Assembly: GCF_000717275.1 (NCBI RefSeq)
Contig: NZ_JNYV01000005.1
Span: forward strand, 255,563-319,562
Reading direction: 5' to 3'
Source: Kitasatospora arboriphila
Lineage (GTDB): Bacteria > Actinomycetota > Actinomycetes > Mycobacteriales > Mycobacteriaceae
Length of the DNA: 64,000 bases
Positions 41,283 to 50,963 of this stretch are shown here, in pieces. A model generated the notes under the pieces. That model was not told the origin of the DNA, did no database searches, and saw nothing but the letters and a program-made list of their open reading frames with translations. The translations under genes and the position numbers were made by a program. Position 1 is the stretch's first letter; each line of letters begins with the position of its first letter.

Positions 41283-42296
41283 CTATACCGCGGTCGGGTC
41301 GGCGAGCAAACCGGCCGCCGCCGTGGTGCACAGCGAGAGCGCCGTCTTCGCCCAGGCGGCATCGGCATCGGACAAACCGCACGCGGGACTGATCACCACC
41401 TGCTCCGCCAGGACCTTCCGGGAGAGCCCGATTCGGTCGGTCAGAGCGGCGCACGACGCGGCCACCTGTTCTGCGGCGAGTTCGGTTGCGGGGGCAGCTG
41501 TCGGCACAGCGCCCAGGATGACGTCCCGACCGTCGTCGAGCAGCTGACCGATGCCGTCGAGGTCCGCCGTACGGATCTGGGCGAGATCCACACTGACCGC
41601 AGCAAATCTGGTGCGCTCCAACAGCTCCCACGACATGTTCGCCGAGCAGTCGTGCATCACCACCGGCCTGCCGACGACATCGATGAAGCCGTCGTACTTC
41701 TCGGCGAGCACAGCGACGGGTACGGGCCTGATGGTGTCGAAACGGGTGAGCGGCTCCACCGAGCCCTCGATCACCCGCCCGATCATCGGCTCGTCGATCT
41801 GGACGATCACCTGAGCTCCGGTGCGGCGACGGACCTCGTCGGCATGCACTCGCAGGCCCTCGGCCATCGAATCCACGAGATCCGACCATGCCCCGACATC
41901 GTGCAGGATCTTGTGACCGTTGCGCAGTTCCACCGACGCGGCCAATGTGAACGGCCCGCACGCCTGCAGCTTGACGAAGCGGTCGGTCGCGGCCATCCCG
42001 GCCCGCTCCCAGGCCTCTTCGAAGGCGTCGAGGTCGGCGTTCAGAAAGTCACGCGCGCGGCGGGTCAATCCGGATTTGCGCGCCGACAGGCGGTAGCCGG
42101 AGGCCACGGTGTCCATCGGCATGTCCACCAGCAGGGCAGCCGACCGCCCGATCATGTCGGCCCCGAGCCCGCGCTGCGGCAGTTCGGGAAGAAACGCCAG
42201 CTCGCACTCGCCCAGGCTGATGCCCGCGGATTCGATCGGATCGGTACCCGGCATCGATCCGACACCGGTTCCGGTGCCTGCCGGCAGGACGGTCAC
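41283..42296 (-). CDS. Methionine-synthase-like (UROD/MetE C-terminal fold) protein
   Basis: 337 residues, shorter than MetE (about 750), with the TIM-barrel fold of cobalamin-independent methionine synthase C-termini: [13 protein letters not shown] near the start, IVQIDEPMI (barrel strand), HDCSAN (zinc-ligand like His-x-Cys), and [11 protein letters not shown]. Corresponds to Rv3015c. Partner substrate unknown. GTG start overlaps the mnmA stop by four bases, so it is third in the iscS-mnmA-operon. Confidence 0.78.
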   Translation of the reverse strand: MTVLPAGTGTGVGSMPGTDPIESAGISLGECELAFLPELPQRGLGADMIGRSAALLVDMPMDTVASGYRLSARKSGLTRRARDFLNADLDAFEEAWERAGMAATDRFVKLQACGPFTLAASVELRNGHKILHDVGAWSDLVDSMAEGLRVHADEVRRRTGAQVIVQIDEPMIGRVIEGSVEPLTRFDTIRPVPVAVLAEKYDGFIDVVGRPVVMHDCSANMSWELLERTRFAAVSVDLAQIRTADLDGIGQLLDDGRDVILGAVPTAAPATELAAEQVAASCAALTDRIGLSRKVLAEQVVISPACGLSDADAAWAKTALSLCTTAAAGLLADPTAV

Positions 42297-43441
42297 GTGG
42301 TGGCGCTGCTGACGAGATCCGACGGGACCGAGCCGGTGACCGCGATTCGTCCACTGCCGAGGACCAGGTCACCCGACACCGAATCCGGCTGGTACAGCAC
42401 CGCCGCCTGCCCGCGGGCCACCCCGGTGAGGGGACTGCGCAGGGTGATGCGAATACCCGGGCCCTGTCCGTCGACACCGTCTGAAGGCTCAAGCTCGACG
42501 GCCTCGGCCACCGCCGGCGCCAATCCGCCGTGCGCCCGGACCTGGACCATGCACTCGAACGGTTCGGCGGGAGTCTGTCCGGACGTCCAGATGGCCTTGC
42601 GGGCGATGATCGTCCACACCTGGAGATGCTCGGAGGAACCCACCGTCACGGTTCCGGAGTCGGGATCGATCTCGGTCACGTATCGCGGTTTGCCGTCGAC
42701 AGCCGGTGCATCGATACCGAGCCCCTTGCGCTGTCCGATGGTGAACCCGTGGACGCCTTCGTGCTGGGCCAGTTCGGCACCGGAGTCGGCGTCGACGACC
42801 TTGCCGGGCCGGACACCGATCGTGGCACCCAGAAACGCCCGGGTGTCACCGGTGGGGATGAAGCAGATGTCATGAGAATCGGGCTTGTTGGCAACGGACA
42901 AGCCGCGAGCAGCGGCCTCTTCCCGGATCTGGTCCTTGGGTGTGTCGCCCACCGGGAACATCGCCCGCGACAGCTGCTCCGGAGTCAGCACGGCCAGCAC
43001 GTACGACTGGTCTTTGTCGTGGTCGACCGCCCGACGCAACCGGCCGCCTTCGAGCCGTGCGTAGTGGCCGGTGGCAACCGCGTCGAAGCCCAGGGCGATG
43101 GCGCGTTCGGCCAGAGCCGAGAACTTGATCTTCTCGTTGCATGTCAGGCAGGGATTGGGGGTCTGCCCGGCCGCATATGCCGCAACGAACTCGTCGATGA
43201 CGTCATCTTTGAAGCGGTCGGCGAAATCCCAGACGTAGAAAGGGATTCCGAGAACATCCGCGGCCCGCCGGGCATCAGACGCATCCTCACGCGAACAGCA
43301 ACCTCGGGATCCGGTCCGCAGCGCACCCGGCGCAGTGGACAGGGCCAGGTGTACCCCGACCACGTCGTGTCCGGCGGCAACCGCCCGTGCGGCAGCCACC
43401 GCCGAGTCGACACCACCACTCATTGCTGCGAGTACTCGCAT
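42293..43441 (-). CDS. mnmA: tRNA-specific 2-thiouridylase
   Basis: 382 residues. PP-loop ATP site [12 protein letters not shown] (residues 6-17), catalytic cysteines in LTCNEKIKF (Cys101) and HDICFIP (Cys193), as in E. coli MnmA. Transfers sulfur to U34 of Glu, Gln and Lys tRNAs. Sulfur probably comes from the adjacent cysteine desulfurase: the two genes overlap by one base. An insert with CCS near residue 48-50 is seen; its role is unknown. Confidence 0.95.
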   Translation of the reverse strand: MRVLAAMSGGVDSAVAAARAVAAGHDVVGVHLALSTAPGALRTGSRGCCSREDASDARRAADVLGIPFYVWDFADRFKDDVIDEFVAAYAAGQTPNPCLTCNEKIKFSALAERAIALGFDAVATGHYARLEGGRLRRAVDHDKDQSYVLAVLTPEQLSRAMFPVGDTPKDQIREEAAARGLSVANKPDSHDICFIPTGDTRAFLGATIGVRPGKVVDADSGAELAQHEGVHGFTIGQRKGLGIDAPAVDGKPRYVTEIDPDSGTVTVGSSEHLQVWTIIARKAIWTSGQTPAEPFECMVQVRAHGGLAPAVAEAVELEPSDGVDGQGPGIRITLRSPLTGVARGQAAVLYQPDSVSGDLVLGSGRIAVTGSVPSDLVSSATT

Positions 43442-44658
43442 CAGCGCTCTCCTGCCATTGCCGTGGCCATCCCGGCGGCGCGGGCGCGGGAGACCACTTC
43501 ACCGATGACAGCGCCTACGGCGTCGATGTCATCGCGGGTTGTCGAGGGCGCCAGTGAGAACCGCAGCGAACTGCGGGCCCGCGCAGTGGATACGCCCATC
43601 GCGGTCAGCACATGAGATGCCTGGGCCACGCCTGCGGTGCAGGCAGAGCCGGTGGAACACTCGATGCCGTTGGCGTCGAGCAACATCAACAGCGAATCAC
43701 CCTCGCAGCCTGGGAACGACACGTGCACGTTGCCCGGAAGCCGTGCCGAGCCGGTGGGTCCGTTGACCACACAGTCGTCGGTGTTCTCGGTCAGCACCGC
43801 GAACAGATGGTCGCGCAGATTCGTCACTGCCGAGACGGTGACCGGCAGCTCTCGCACCGAATGTTCAAGCGCTACAGCCATTCCCACGGCAGCAGCGACG
43901 TCGGGGGTACCCGAGCGCACGTCCCGTTCGTGCCCACCACCGTGCAGCAGCGGTACGCAGTCCACGTCGCGGCCCAACAACAGCGCGCCGATCCCGTGGG
44001 GACCACCGAACTTGTGTCCGGCGACGCTCATCGCCGAGAGGCCGCTGGCGGCGAAATCGAGCGGAAGGTGTCCGGCCGCCTGCACCGCATCGGAATGCAT
44101 GGGAACGCCGTACTCCCGGCAGATCGCGGCAAGCTCTGCGATCGGCTCGATGGTGCCGACCTCGTTGTTCGCCCACATCACACTGACCAATGCTGTGTCC
44201 TCTGCGTGCGCGGTGAGCGCGGCCCGCAGATCTGCGGGGTCGACAAGACCCTGATGGTCGACGGGCAACCAGGTGACCTCGGCTCCGGCAGTGTCGGCAA
44301 GCCAGAGCACCGGGTCGAGAACGGCGTGGTGTTCGATGGATGACGCAATGATGCGGCGGCGGCCGGCGGCCGACGAACCCGGCTTGTTCCGCGCCCAGAA
44401 GATGCCCTTGACCGCGAGATTGTCGCTTTCGGTTCCGCCCCCGGTGAAAATCACCTCAGACGGTCGTGCACCCAGCGAGGCCGCGATGGATTCCCTCGAT
44501 TCCTCCAGGTGCCGGCGGGCGCGCCGTCCTGACGCGTGCAGCGACGAAGCGTTGCCCGCAGTGCCCAGGATCTGACTCATCGCCACGATTGCTGCAGGCA
44601 CCATCGAGGTTGCCGCTGCGTGATCGAGGTAGATCGGGGCCCGGTCGGAGGAATACAT
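43441..44658 (-). CDS. iscS: Cysteine desulfurase (IscS/NifS-like)
   Basis: 405 residues. PLP-binding lysine in [12 protein letters not shown], active cysteine in [13 protein letters not shown]. Generates persulfide sulfur from cysteine for MnmA and perhaps iron-sulfur assembly. The start at ATG 44658 ([17 protein letters not shown]) is preferred to the TTG at 44664. Same order as Rv3024c-Rv3025c. First gene of the operon with mnmA. Confidence 0.94.
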   Translation of the reverse strand: MYSSDRAPIYLDHAAATSMVPAAIVAMSQILGTAGNASSLHASGRRARRHLEESRESIAASLGARPSEVIFTGGGTESDNLAVKGIFWARNKPGSSAAGRRRIIASSIEHHAVLDPVLWLADTAGAEVTWLPVDHQGLVDPADLRAALTAHAEDTALVSVMWANNEVGTIEPIAELAAICREYGVPMHSDAVQAAGHLPLDFAASGLSAMSVAGHKFGGPHGIGALLLGRDVDCVPLLHGGGHERDVRSGTPDVAAAVGMAVALEHSVRELPVTVSAVTNLRDHLFAVLTENTDDCVVNGPTGSARLPGNVHVSFPGCEGDSLLMLLDANGIECSTGSACTAGVAQASHVLTAMGVSTARARSSLRFSLAPSTTRDDIDAVGAVIGEVVSRARAAGMATAMAGER

Positions 44659-44743
44659 AACCAATCCAGGATAACCGCTCGCAGAGCAGGTTCTATTCCG
44701 CCGGCGTCTGGACAGCGCCCCGACACCGGGACCGTCCGGGTGG

Positions 44744-45628
44744 TCAGCTCACCATCGCGGTGGCGATGCCCGACGAGAGGCCGATCAAGGACGGTTCTCC
44801 GAACACGATCCGCTCGCAGCGGTCGGCGAGCTCACGTCGGTCCGATCCCGGCCATTGGGGTTCGCAGAGACGCACGTGCACGGTCAGACCCTTGGCCCGC
44901 AGGACCCGGCCCATCGTGTCGGCGATGTTGTCGGTTCCGATGAAGGCCGCGACCGGGCTGATCGCGCCGTCCGGTGTGTGAAAACTCACCACCAAAGGCT
45001 GGACCGGAACCCCCGTTTCGACCGCGGCCTGGAAGATCGCGGGACGGAAACGACCACCGCCGCGACCGCATCGCGTCGTCCCCTCGGGGAACAACCCGAC
45101 CTTGTCCCCCGCTCGGAGTCCGTCGACGGCGTCCGAGATGACGGACGGGAGGTCGCGCAACGACTCACGGCGGATCGGGATCACACCCAGGCGACGGGTG
45201 AGCGTTCCGATCACCGGCCATCGGGTCAGTTCTGCCTTGGCCACGAAGCGGGCAGGGCTGACGGTGGCGATCGCGAGGATGTCCAGGAACGAGATGTGGT
45301 TGGCGACGATCAGGCCCGCGCCCACGGCCCGCGGATCTCCCGCCGACAAGTCGCTGTGCCGGACGCGTACCCGGATGCCGATCGAAGCCAGCAACAGGAC
45401 AGCCATCCACCGCACGTACCCGGCACGCGCCGACCGTGGCAGCAGAGGCACCAGGACCCCTAGGGTGACCGCGACCGCCACTGTGGCCATCAGTACGATG
45501 ACGCGCCAGCTCCTGCGTACCCGCCCCGCTTCGCAGGCCGAGGTGGCCAGGCAACTGCTGTCACAGGCACTTGCCGGAAACCAGCTGTGCCGAGCGGGCG
45601 CGCTCGTCACCATCGGGCCGTCTGTCAT
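44744..45628 (-). CDS. 1-acyl-glycerol-3-phosphate/lyso-ornithine acyltransferase (PlsC/OlsA-like)
   Basis: 294 residues with a hydrophobic anchor (about residues 45-65) and the acyltransferase blocks NHISFLD (NHx4D), FPEGTT and a later substrate region GVIPIRRE. It acylates a lyso-lipid. The ATG overlaps the stop of the N-acyltransferase gene upstream by four bases (ATGA); this OlsB-OlsA order suggests ornithine-lipid synthesis, but conventional phosphatidic-acid synthesis remains possible. Equivalent to Rv3026c. Confidence 0.78.
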   Translation of the reverse strand: MTDGPMVTSAPARHSWFPASACDSSCLATSACEAGRVRRSWRVIVLMATVAVAVTLGVLVPLLPRSARAGYVRWMAVLLLASIGIRVRVRHSDLSAGDPRAVGAGLIVANHISFLDILAIATVSPARFVAKAELTRWPVIGTLTRRLGVIPIRRESLRDLPSVISDAVDGLRAGDKVGLFPEGTTRCGRGGGRFRPAIFQAAVETGVPVQPLVVSFHTPDGAISPVAAFIGTDNIADTMGRVLRAKGLTVHVRLCEPQWPGSDRRELADRCERIVFGEPSLIGLSSGIATAMVS

Positions 45629-46434
45629 CTGGGTACCCGCTCGGCGGCCTGGCGGAGCCGGTCCAGGTACCTGGTATTCGCGCGTTCGCGATCGATCACC
45701 GTGAAGAAGTCGGCCACCCCGAAATCGGGGTCGTAGGCCGGTTCTCCGCACACCCAGGCCCCCATCCTCAGATATCCACTGAGCAGGGGTGGGAATGCCA
45801 GACGTTCGGGCGGTGCGATGTCGTCGAGCCGCAGGCCGCCGAGCACCACCGGCCTGTACGGGTACACCTCCCAGGGACCACGGTGCCGGTCGCGCACGAA
45901 GTCCCGGATACCGCGGACCTGAGCGCCGGGCCGGTCGCGGTCACTGTCCTTGCAGATCGGCACCGAGGTCGCACCCATCAGGTACCGGTAGCCACTGAGA
46001 TCCAGATATCTCAGGATGCCCGCCCACATGAGAGCCAGGACCGATCCGGACCGGTGTTCGAGGGCAACACACGCCCGGCCCATCTCGACCGTTTGTGGCG
46101 CAATCGAATCCAATTCGTGGACGTCGAATTCCGTAGCCGTGTAAGGGCCTTTGGCAGCGATGGCACCCGGCGGCGGCAGGAGGCGATAACAGCCGACCAC
46201 GGCGCCGGTCAGGTTGTGGCGCACCATGAGGTGGTCACAGAACTCGTCGAACGGGTCGCAATCGCGTCCGTCGGTGACTCCGGCCATCGCGCCGCCGAAA
46301 CCCGGCTCGTTCGCGAAGACCTGGAAACGCAGACGGGCGATGACGTCGATGTCGGAAGGGTCGGTACTCAGATACAGGCTGTAGTCGCGCCCGGAGACGA
46401 GTGCGGTCGTGCTGATGACTGCGGGTGTCCTCAT
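45625..46434 (-). CDS. GNAT-type N-acyltransferase (OlsB-like, COG3176)
   Basis: 269 residues with the long-form GNAT fold seen in ornithine-acyl-ACP N-acyltransferases (IARLRFQVFANEPGFGG; then CDPFDEFCDHLMV, and ACVALEHRSG). OlsB transfers a 3-hydroxyacyl chain to ornithine. Start uncertain: 46434 (MRTPAVISTTAL) is used because upstream starts at 46503 or 46527 lie close to or inside the etfA terminator. It is followed by the PlsC-like gene with an ATGA overlap. Equivalent to Rv3027c. Substrate not proven. Confidence 0.75.
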   Translation of the reverse strand: MRTPAVISTTALVSGRDYSLYLSTDPSDIDVIARLRFQVFANEPGFGGAMAGVTDGRDCDPFDEFCDHLMVRHNLTGAVVGCYRLLPPPGAIAAKGPYTATEFDVHELDSIAPQTVEMGRACVALEHRSGSVLALMWAGILRYLDLSGYRYLMGATSVPICKDSDRDRPGAQVRGIRDFVRDRHRGPWEVYPYRPVVLGGLRLDDIAPPERLAFPPLLSGYLRMGAWVCGEPAYDPDFGVADFFTVIDRERANTRYLDRLRQAAERVPR

Positions 46435-46510
46435 GGGCACAGGTGTATCGAGCGCGTCGGACCGGTCGGAATCGGCGGCGTGTCGTGTCGGTGCAACGTG
46501 CATGAACAGC

Positions 46511-46545
46511 AGATGACCCCCCGGCAAGGTGCCAGGGGGTCATCT
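46511..46545 (-). terminator. Terminator after etfBA
   Basis: An 11-bp perfect stem AGATGACCCCC (46511-46521) with 46535-46545 and an inner GGCA/TGCC. It is 22 bases after the etfA stop. No U tract. It also bears on where the OlsB-like gene can begin. Confidence 0.8.
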
Positions 46546-46566
46546 GTGGTTCAGCTGCGAGCGGTG

Positions 46567-47523
46567 TTACTTGCGCTTCTTGACCGCTTCGGTGAGCTGC
46601 GGTGCCACGTTGAAGAGGTCACCGACGATGCCGTAGTCGGCGATCTCGAAGATGGGAGCCTCTTCGTCCTTGTTGACCGCCACGATGGTCTTGGAGGTCT
46701 GCATACCCGCACGGTGCTGGATGGCGCCTGAGATACCCAGAGCGACATACAGTTGCGGCGACACGGTCTTACCGGTCTGGCCGACCTGGAACTGGCCTGG
46801 GTAGTAACCGGAGTCGACCGCCGCACGCGAGGCACCGACAGCGGCACCGAGTGAATCGGCGAGTTCCTCGACGACAGAGAACTTCTCGGCACTGCCGACG
46901 CCGCGTCCACCGGACACGACGATGGTGGCCTCGGTCAGTTCCGGACGGTCACCGCCGACGTTCGGCTCGACCTTGGTGATCTTGACCGCGTTCTCGGGAA
47001 CCTCGGGCACCTCGACGTCGACGCGCTCGCCTGCGCCGGCCTGCGGGGCTGCCTCGACCGCGCCGGGACGCACCGAGTACACCGGGACGTCTCCGCCGGC
47101 CTGTGCCTCGGCGGAGAAGGCGCCGCCGAAGATGGAGTAGACGCCCACTCCGCCTTCTCTGACCTCGACCACGTCTGCGTGGACGCCTGAACCGAGCCGT
47201 GCGGCAAGGCGGCCGGCGATCTCTTTGCCGTCGAAGTTGGCGGTGACGAGGACACCGGCCGGGGAGACCTGCTCCACCAGGGTGCCGAGGATGTCGACCT
47301 TCGGCGTGATCAGGTAGCCGTCGACGTCGTCGGACTCGGCGACGTAGATCTTCTCGGCGCCGAACTCCTTGAGCTCGTCGGCGATGGCGTCGGTTGTTCC
47401 GGGCTTGGCAGCGACGACAACAGACGGGGTGCCCAGTGCGCGGGCAGCGGTGATGAGTTCGGAAGTGACCTTCTTCAGGGCACCTTCCGCGTCCAACTCG
47501 GCGAGGACGAGTACTTCAGCCAT
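46567..47523 (-). CDS. etfA: Electron-transfer flavoprotein alpha subunit
   Basis: 318 residues. The C-terminal FAD domain carries [11 protein letters not shown], the [23 protein letters not shown] signature and [17 protein letters not shown]. With EtfB it carries electrons from acyl-CoA dehydrogenases to the ETF dehydrogenase. The upstream etfB ends 51 bases earlier. Order etfB-etfA equals Rv3029c-Rv3028c. Confidence 0.96.
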   Translation of the reverse strand: MAEVLVLAELDAEGALKKVTSELITAARALGTPSVVVAAKPGTTDAIADELKEFGAEKIYVAESDDVDGYLITPKVDILGTLVEQVSPAGVLVTANFDGKEIAGRLAARLGSGVHADVVEVREGGVGVYSIFGGAFSAEAQAGGDVPVYSVRPGAVEAAPQAGAGERVDVEVPEVPENAVKITKVEPNVGGDRPELTEATIVVSGGRGVGSAEKFSVVEELADSLGAAVGASRAAVDSGYYPGQFQVGQTGKTVSPQLYVALGISGAIQHRAGMQTSKTIVAVNKDEEAPIFEIADYGIVGDLFNVAPQLTEAVKKRK

Positions 47524-47574
47524 TTGTTAACTCCTTGCGGTGTGGTCGATGTCGGGGGATGTGATCGGCGGGGA

Positions 47575-48360
47575 TCAGATGATCTTCTGACCGACCAGGA
47601 ACTCGGCGACCTTCGTGCCGCCGTCACCCTCATCGACGACCTTTTCGCCCGCGCTCTTCGGCGGCTTGGGGGTCGCGCTGGTGACCGTCGATCCGGCATT
47701 CGCCAGTCCGACCTCTTCGGCTTCGACGCCGATGTCGGCAAGCGAAAGAACCTGAACCTCTTTCTTTTTCGCCGCCATGATGCCCTTGAAGGACGGGAAG
47801 CGAGGCTCGTTGATCTTCTCTCCGACGCTGACGATGGCGGGCAGGGTGGACTCGAGATGGAAGATGCCCTCGTCCGTCTCACGCTCGCCGGTGATCTTGT
47901 CGCCCTCGATGGTGAGCTTGCGCATGTGCGTGAGGTGCGGGAGCTCGAGGTACTCGGCGATGATGGCCGGCACCGCGCCGACGCGACCGTCGGTGGCCTC
48001 GTTGCCCGCGATGACGAGTTCGACGCCCTCTACGGTGCCCAGCGCACGGGCGATGACCCATGCGGTCTGGATGGCGTCGCTGCCGTGCATCTGGTCATCC
48101 TTGACGTGGATGGCCTTGTCGGCCCCCATCGACAGGGCCTTACGGATGGCGTCGGTCGCGCGATCCGGTCCGACCGTCAGCACGGTGACTTCACCGCCGT
48201 CCGCTTCTTTGATCTTCAGAGCCTCTTCGACGGCCTTCTCGTTGATCTCGTCGAGTACGGCGTCGGCGGCTTCGCGATCGAGGGTGTAATCACCGTCGCT
48301 GAGCTTGCGCTCGGAGTAGGTGTCAGGGACCTGCTTGATCAGAACGACAATGTTTGTCAT
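47575..48360 (-). CDS. etfB: Electron-transfer flavoprotein beta subunit
   Basis: 261 residues with the beta-subunit pattern VLIKQVPDTYSE at the start and the conserved LVIAGNEATDGRVGAVPAIIAE and LPAIVSVGEKINEPRFPS. It binds AMP and recognises partners. First gene of the operon. Upstream lies a palindrome at 48397-48414 that suits a TetR-type regulator. GGAGG is about 15 bases upstream of the ATG. Confidence 0.96.
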   Translation of the reverse strand: MTNIVVLIKQVPDTYSERKLSDGDYTLDREAADAVLDEINEKAVEEALKIKEADGGEVTVLTVGPDRATDAIRKALSMGADKAIHVKDDQMHGSDAIQTAWVIARALGTVEGVELVIAGNEATDGRVGAVPAIIAEYLELPHLTHMRKLTIEGDKITGERETDEGIFHLESTLPAIVSVGEKINEPRFPSFKGIMAAKKKEVQVLSLADIGVEAEEVGLANAGSTVTSATPKPPKSAGEKVVDEGDGGTKVAEFLVGQKII

Positions 48361-48396
48361 GGGTCTTCGTCGACCTCCTGCGTAGGGTTCTGGACA

Positions 48397-48414
48397 ACTT
48401 ACCCGTCGGTAAGT
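48397..48414. promoter_or_regulatory. Palindrome ACTTACC-CGTC-GGTAAGT upstream of etfB
   Basis: 7-bp perfect arms with a 4-base spacer, 37-54 bases before the etfB start and 160 bases before the divergent methyltransferase. Size and symmetry fit a TetR-family operator of fatty-acid-degradation regulons; the regulator gene is not in the window. Confidence 0.55.
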
Positions 48415-48573
48415 ACTCCTGTTTCTTTACCACCTTAGCGCGCACTTCGGGCAGGTCGAACACCCGATTGCACGGGAATGAAGTCGGTCACACTGCCTTG
48501 CCGAACCCCGCATCACGAGGGTCACCGCGAGGTCCGCCTCCGGCTCCACACACGGCCCACTAGGCTCTGCTGG

Positions 48574-49395
48574 ATGGTCAGCCCCACGCATGGATCCAAC
48601 AACGCCGTCGGATCGCCTGCCCCGATCGGCGCGGAGGACGGCGCAACAGCCCCCGAGCAGGGTTTATCGCTCACCGGGGAGCGGACGGTTCCCGGAATTC
48701 CCGAGGAGAACTACTGGTTCCGCCGCCACGAGGTCGCCTATGAGTTCATCGCCGACCGTTGTCGCGGACGCGATGTCCTGGAAGCCGGCTCAGGCGAGGG
48801 ATATGGCGCCGACCTGCTCTCCGCCGTTGCCCGATCGGTGACGTGCGTCGACTACGACCAGTCCGCCGTCGAGCACACCCGGGCGCGCTACCCGCACCTC
48901 ACCATCCACCAGGCGAACCTCATCGACCTACCCCTCGCAGACGCCTCGATGGACAGCGTCGTCAACTTCCAGGTGATCGAACACCTGTGGGATCAGCCCG
49001 CGTTCGTGGCCGAGTGCCTGAGGGTGCTCCGACCCGGTGGTGAGTTGCTCATGTCCACGCCGAACCGGATCACCTTCTCCCCTGGCCGCGACACCCCACT
49101 CAACCCGTTCCACACCCGGGAACTCGATCCCGCCGAACTCCACGAACTGCTCGCCGCAGCGGGCTTCTCCGTCATCGAGCAATTGGGCGTCCGTCATGGC
49201 CGGGGACTCCGCGAACTCGACACCAGATGGGGTGGCTCGTTCATCGACGCCCAGATAGACCGGGCACTGTCCGGTCAGGCCTGGCCCAGCGACTTGACCG
49301 CAGACGTGGCGGGGGTGAGCACCGCCGACTTCGACATCTCCGGAACCGATCTCGACAACAGCCTCGACCTGCTGTTCGTCGCGGTGAAGCCGTGA
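48574..49395 (+). CDS. SAM-dependent methyltransferase of the methylglucose-polysaccharide locus
   Basis: 273 residues. Class I methyltransferase with motif I LEAGSGEGYGAD and VTCVDYDQSA, then LRPGGELLMSTPNR. Position upstream of GH57 and GT4 genes equals Rv3030 in mycobacteria, where it is proposed to methylate glucose residues of methylglucose lipopolysaccharide. Start at ATG 48574 rather than 48478, because the upstream part has no homology. Stop overlaps the GH57 start by four bases. Confidence 0.8.
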   Translation: MVSPTHGSNNAVGSPAPIGAEDGATAPEQGLSLTGERTVPGIPEENYWFRRHEVAYEFIADRCRGRDVLEAGSGEGYGADLLSAVARSVTCVDYDQSAVEHTRARYPHLTIHQANLIDLPLADASMDSVVNFQVIEHLWDQPAFVAECLRVLRPGGELLMSTPNRITFSPGRDTPLNPFHTRELDPAELHELLAAAGFSVIEQLGVRHGRGLRELDTRWGGSFIDAQIDRALSGQAWPSDLTADVAGVSTADFDISGTDLDNSLDLLFVAVKP

Positions 49396-50963
49396 CCGAA
49401 GCCGGTCTTCGCGACGACGGGGTCGCGGACGCCGTCCCCGGCATGTTCGCCCTGGTCCTGCACTCGCATCTCCCCTGGCTCGCCAATCACGGCCGATGGC
49501 CCGTCGGCGAGGAGTGGCTGTACCAATCGTGGGCCGGCTCCTATCAACGTGTGTTCGCAGTCCTGCGGGGACTCGCAGCAGATGGATACACAGACCAACT
49601 GAGTCTCGGGATGACGCCGGTGCTGGCGGCGCAGCTCGATGATCCGCATTGCCTGGATTCGATGTATCAATGGCTCGCGGATTGGCAGCTGCGGGCGGGT
49701 GAGGCCGCGGTCGCCGACAGCCCAGACGGCCGGCCCTCCGACATCAACAACCTCGGTGCCCGCGAATACCGCAGTGCGGCAAAAGCTCTCGACGACTTCG
49801 AAAGACATTGGCGCCACGGCGGTTCCCCGCTCATCCGGTCGTTGGTGGACGCGGGAACCGTCGAGTTGCTCGGCGGCCCGCTGGCACATCACTTCGGCCC
49901 CCTGCTCGATCCGCGCCTCCGGGCGTTCTCCCTCCGGGAGGGACTGGCAGATGCGGGCCAACGCTTCGGCGTACGTCCGCGCGGGATCTGGGCACCCGAG
50001 TGCGCTTACGCACCCGGCATGGAAGAGGATTACGACGAAGCCGGCGTCGAGCACTTCATGGTCGACGGCCCTGCATTGCACGGGGATACGGCACTCGGAC
50101 GCCCGGTCAGCGGGAGCGATGTGATCGCGTTCGGCCGGGATCTGCCGGTGTCGTACCGGGTGTGGTCACCGCGATCGGGGTATCCCGGACACAGCGCCTA
50201 CCGCGACTTCCACAGTTACGACCACAGATTCGGGCTCAAGGCCTCGCGGGTGACCGGCCGCTCCGTCGCCGCCGGCGACAAGAAGCCGTACGAACCAGAG
50301 CGCACCCACGCAGTTGTGCAGCGTCACGTCGACGACTTCGTCACCAACGTCCGAGCCCGGTTGATCGCCGAGACCGATCGGATCGGAAGGCCGGCACTGG
50401 TTGTCGCCGCCTTCGACACCGAGCTGTTCGGCCACTGGTGGCATGAAGGCCCCCAGTGGCTCGATGCCGTGTTGCGTGCACTCCCGCGCGCCGGTGTCCG
50501 TGTGGGCAGCCTGCAGAGCGCCAAAGTCGGGGGCTTCGTCGGCGATCCAGTCGACCTTCCCGAGACTTCCTGGGGCTCAGGCAAAGACTGGCGGGTGTGG
50601 AACGGGCCGCAGGTCGACGATCTGGTCCGGATCAACGCCGAGGTCGTCACCGCGGCTCTGGCGACCGTCGACAAACGCATGGACGATCAAGGCCCCGGAC
50701 GTGACCGGGTCAGTGATCAGATTCTGCGCGAGACGCTGATGATGCTGTCGTCCGACTGGCCCTTCATGGTGTCGAAGGACACCGCAGCCGACTATGCGCG
50801 CCGGCGCCTGTACACCCACGCGCACGCTGCCAGGGAGATCTGCGACGCCGCCGACCGGGGCCGCGAACAGTGGGCCGAAACCCTCTCGGCGCGTTGGAGT
50901 CTCGCCGACAACGTATTCCCCGGACTCGACGCCCGCCGATTGCCGGCCGACGCGATCACATGA
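49392..50963 (+). CDS. GH57 glycoside hydrolase (branching-enzyme type)
   Basis: 523 residues. Catalytic residues of GH57 visible: Glu203 in GIWAPECAYAPG and Asp342 in AAFDTELFGHWW. The HSHLPW near residue 24 is the first conserved region. Family members make alpha-1,6 branches in alpha-glucans or cut them. Equivalent to Rv3031, in the methylglucose lipopolysaccharide/glycogen region. GTG start overlaps the methyltransferase stop (GTGA), and its own stop overlaps the next start (ATGA). Confidence 0.88.
   Translation: MTEAGLRDDGVADAVPGMFALVLHSHLPWLANHGRWPVGEEWLYQSWAGSYQRVFAVLRGLAADGYTDQLSLGMTPVLAAQLDDPHCLDSMYQWLADWQLRAGEAAVADSPDGRPSDINNLGAREYRSAAKALDDFERHWRHGGSPLIRSLVDAGTVELLGGPLAHHFGPLLDPRLRAFSLREGLADAGQRFGVRPRGIWAPECAYAPGMEEDYDEAGVEHFMVDGPALHGDTALGRPVSGSDVIAFGRDLPVSYRVWSPRSGYPGHSAYRDFHSYDHRFGLKASRVTGRSVAAGDKKPYEPERTHAVVQRHVDDFVTNVRARLIAETDRIGRPALVVAAFDTELFGHWWHEGPQWLDAVLRALPRAGVRVGSLQSAKVGGFVGDPVDLPETSWGSGKDWRVWNGPQVDDLVRINAEVVTAALATVDKRMDDQGPGRDRVSDQILRETLMMLSSDWPFMVSKDTAADYARRRLYTHAHAAREICDAADRGREQWAETLSARWSLADNVFPGLDARRLPADAIT

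Noticed and set aside
46434..46527. N-terminal extension of the OlsB-like protein
   Set aside because: It would start in the etfA terminator hairpin and adds no conserved sequence.
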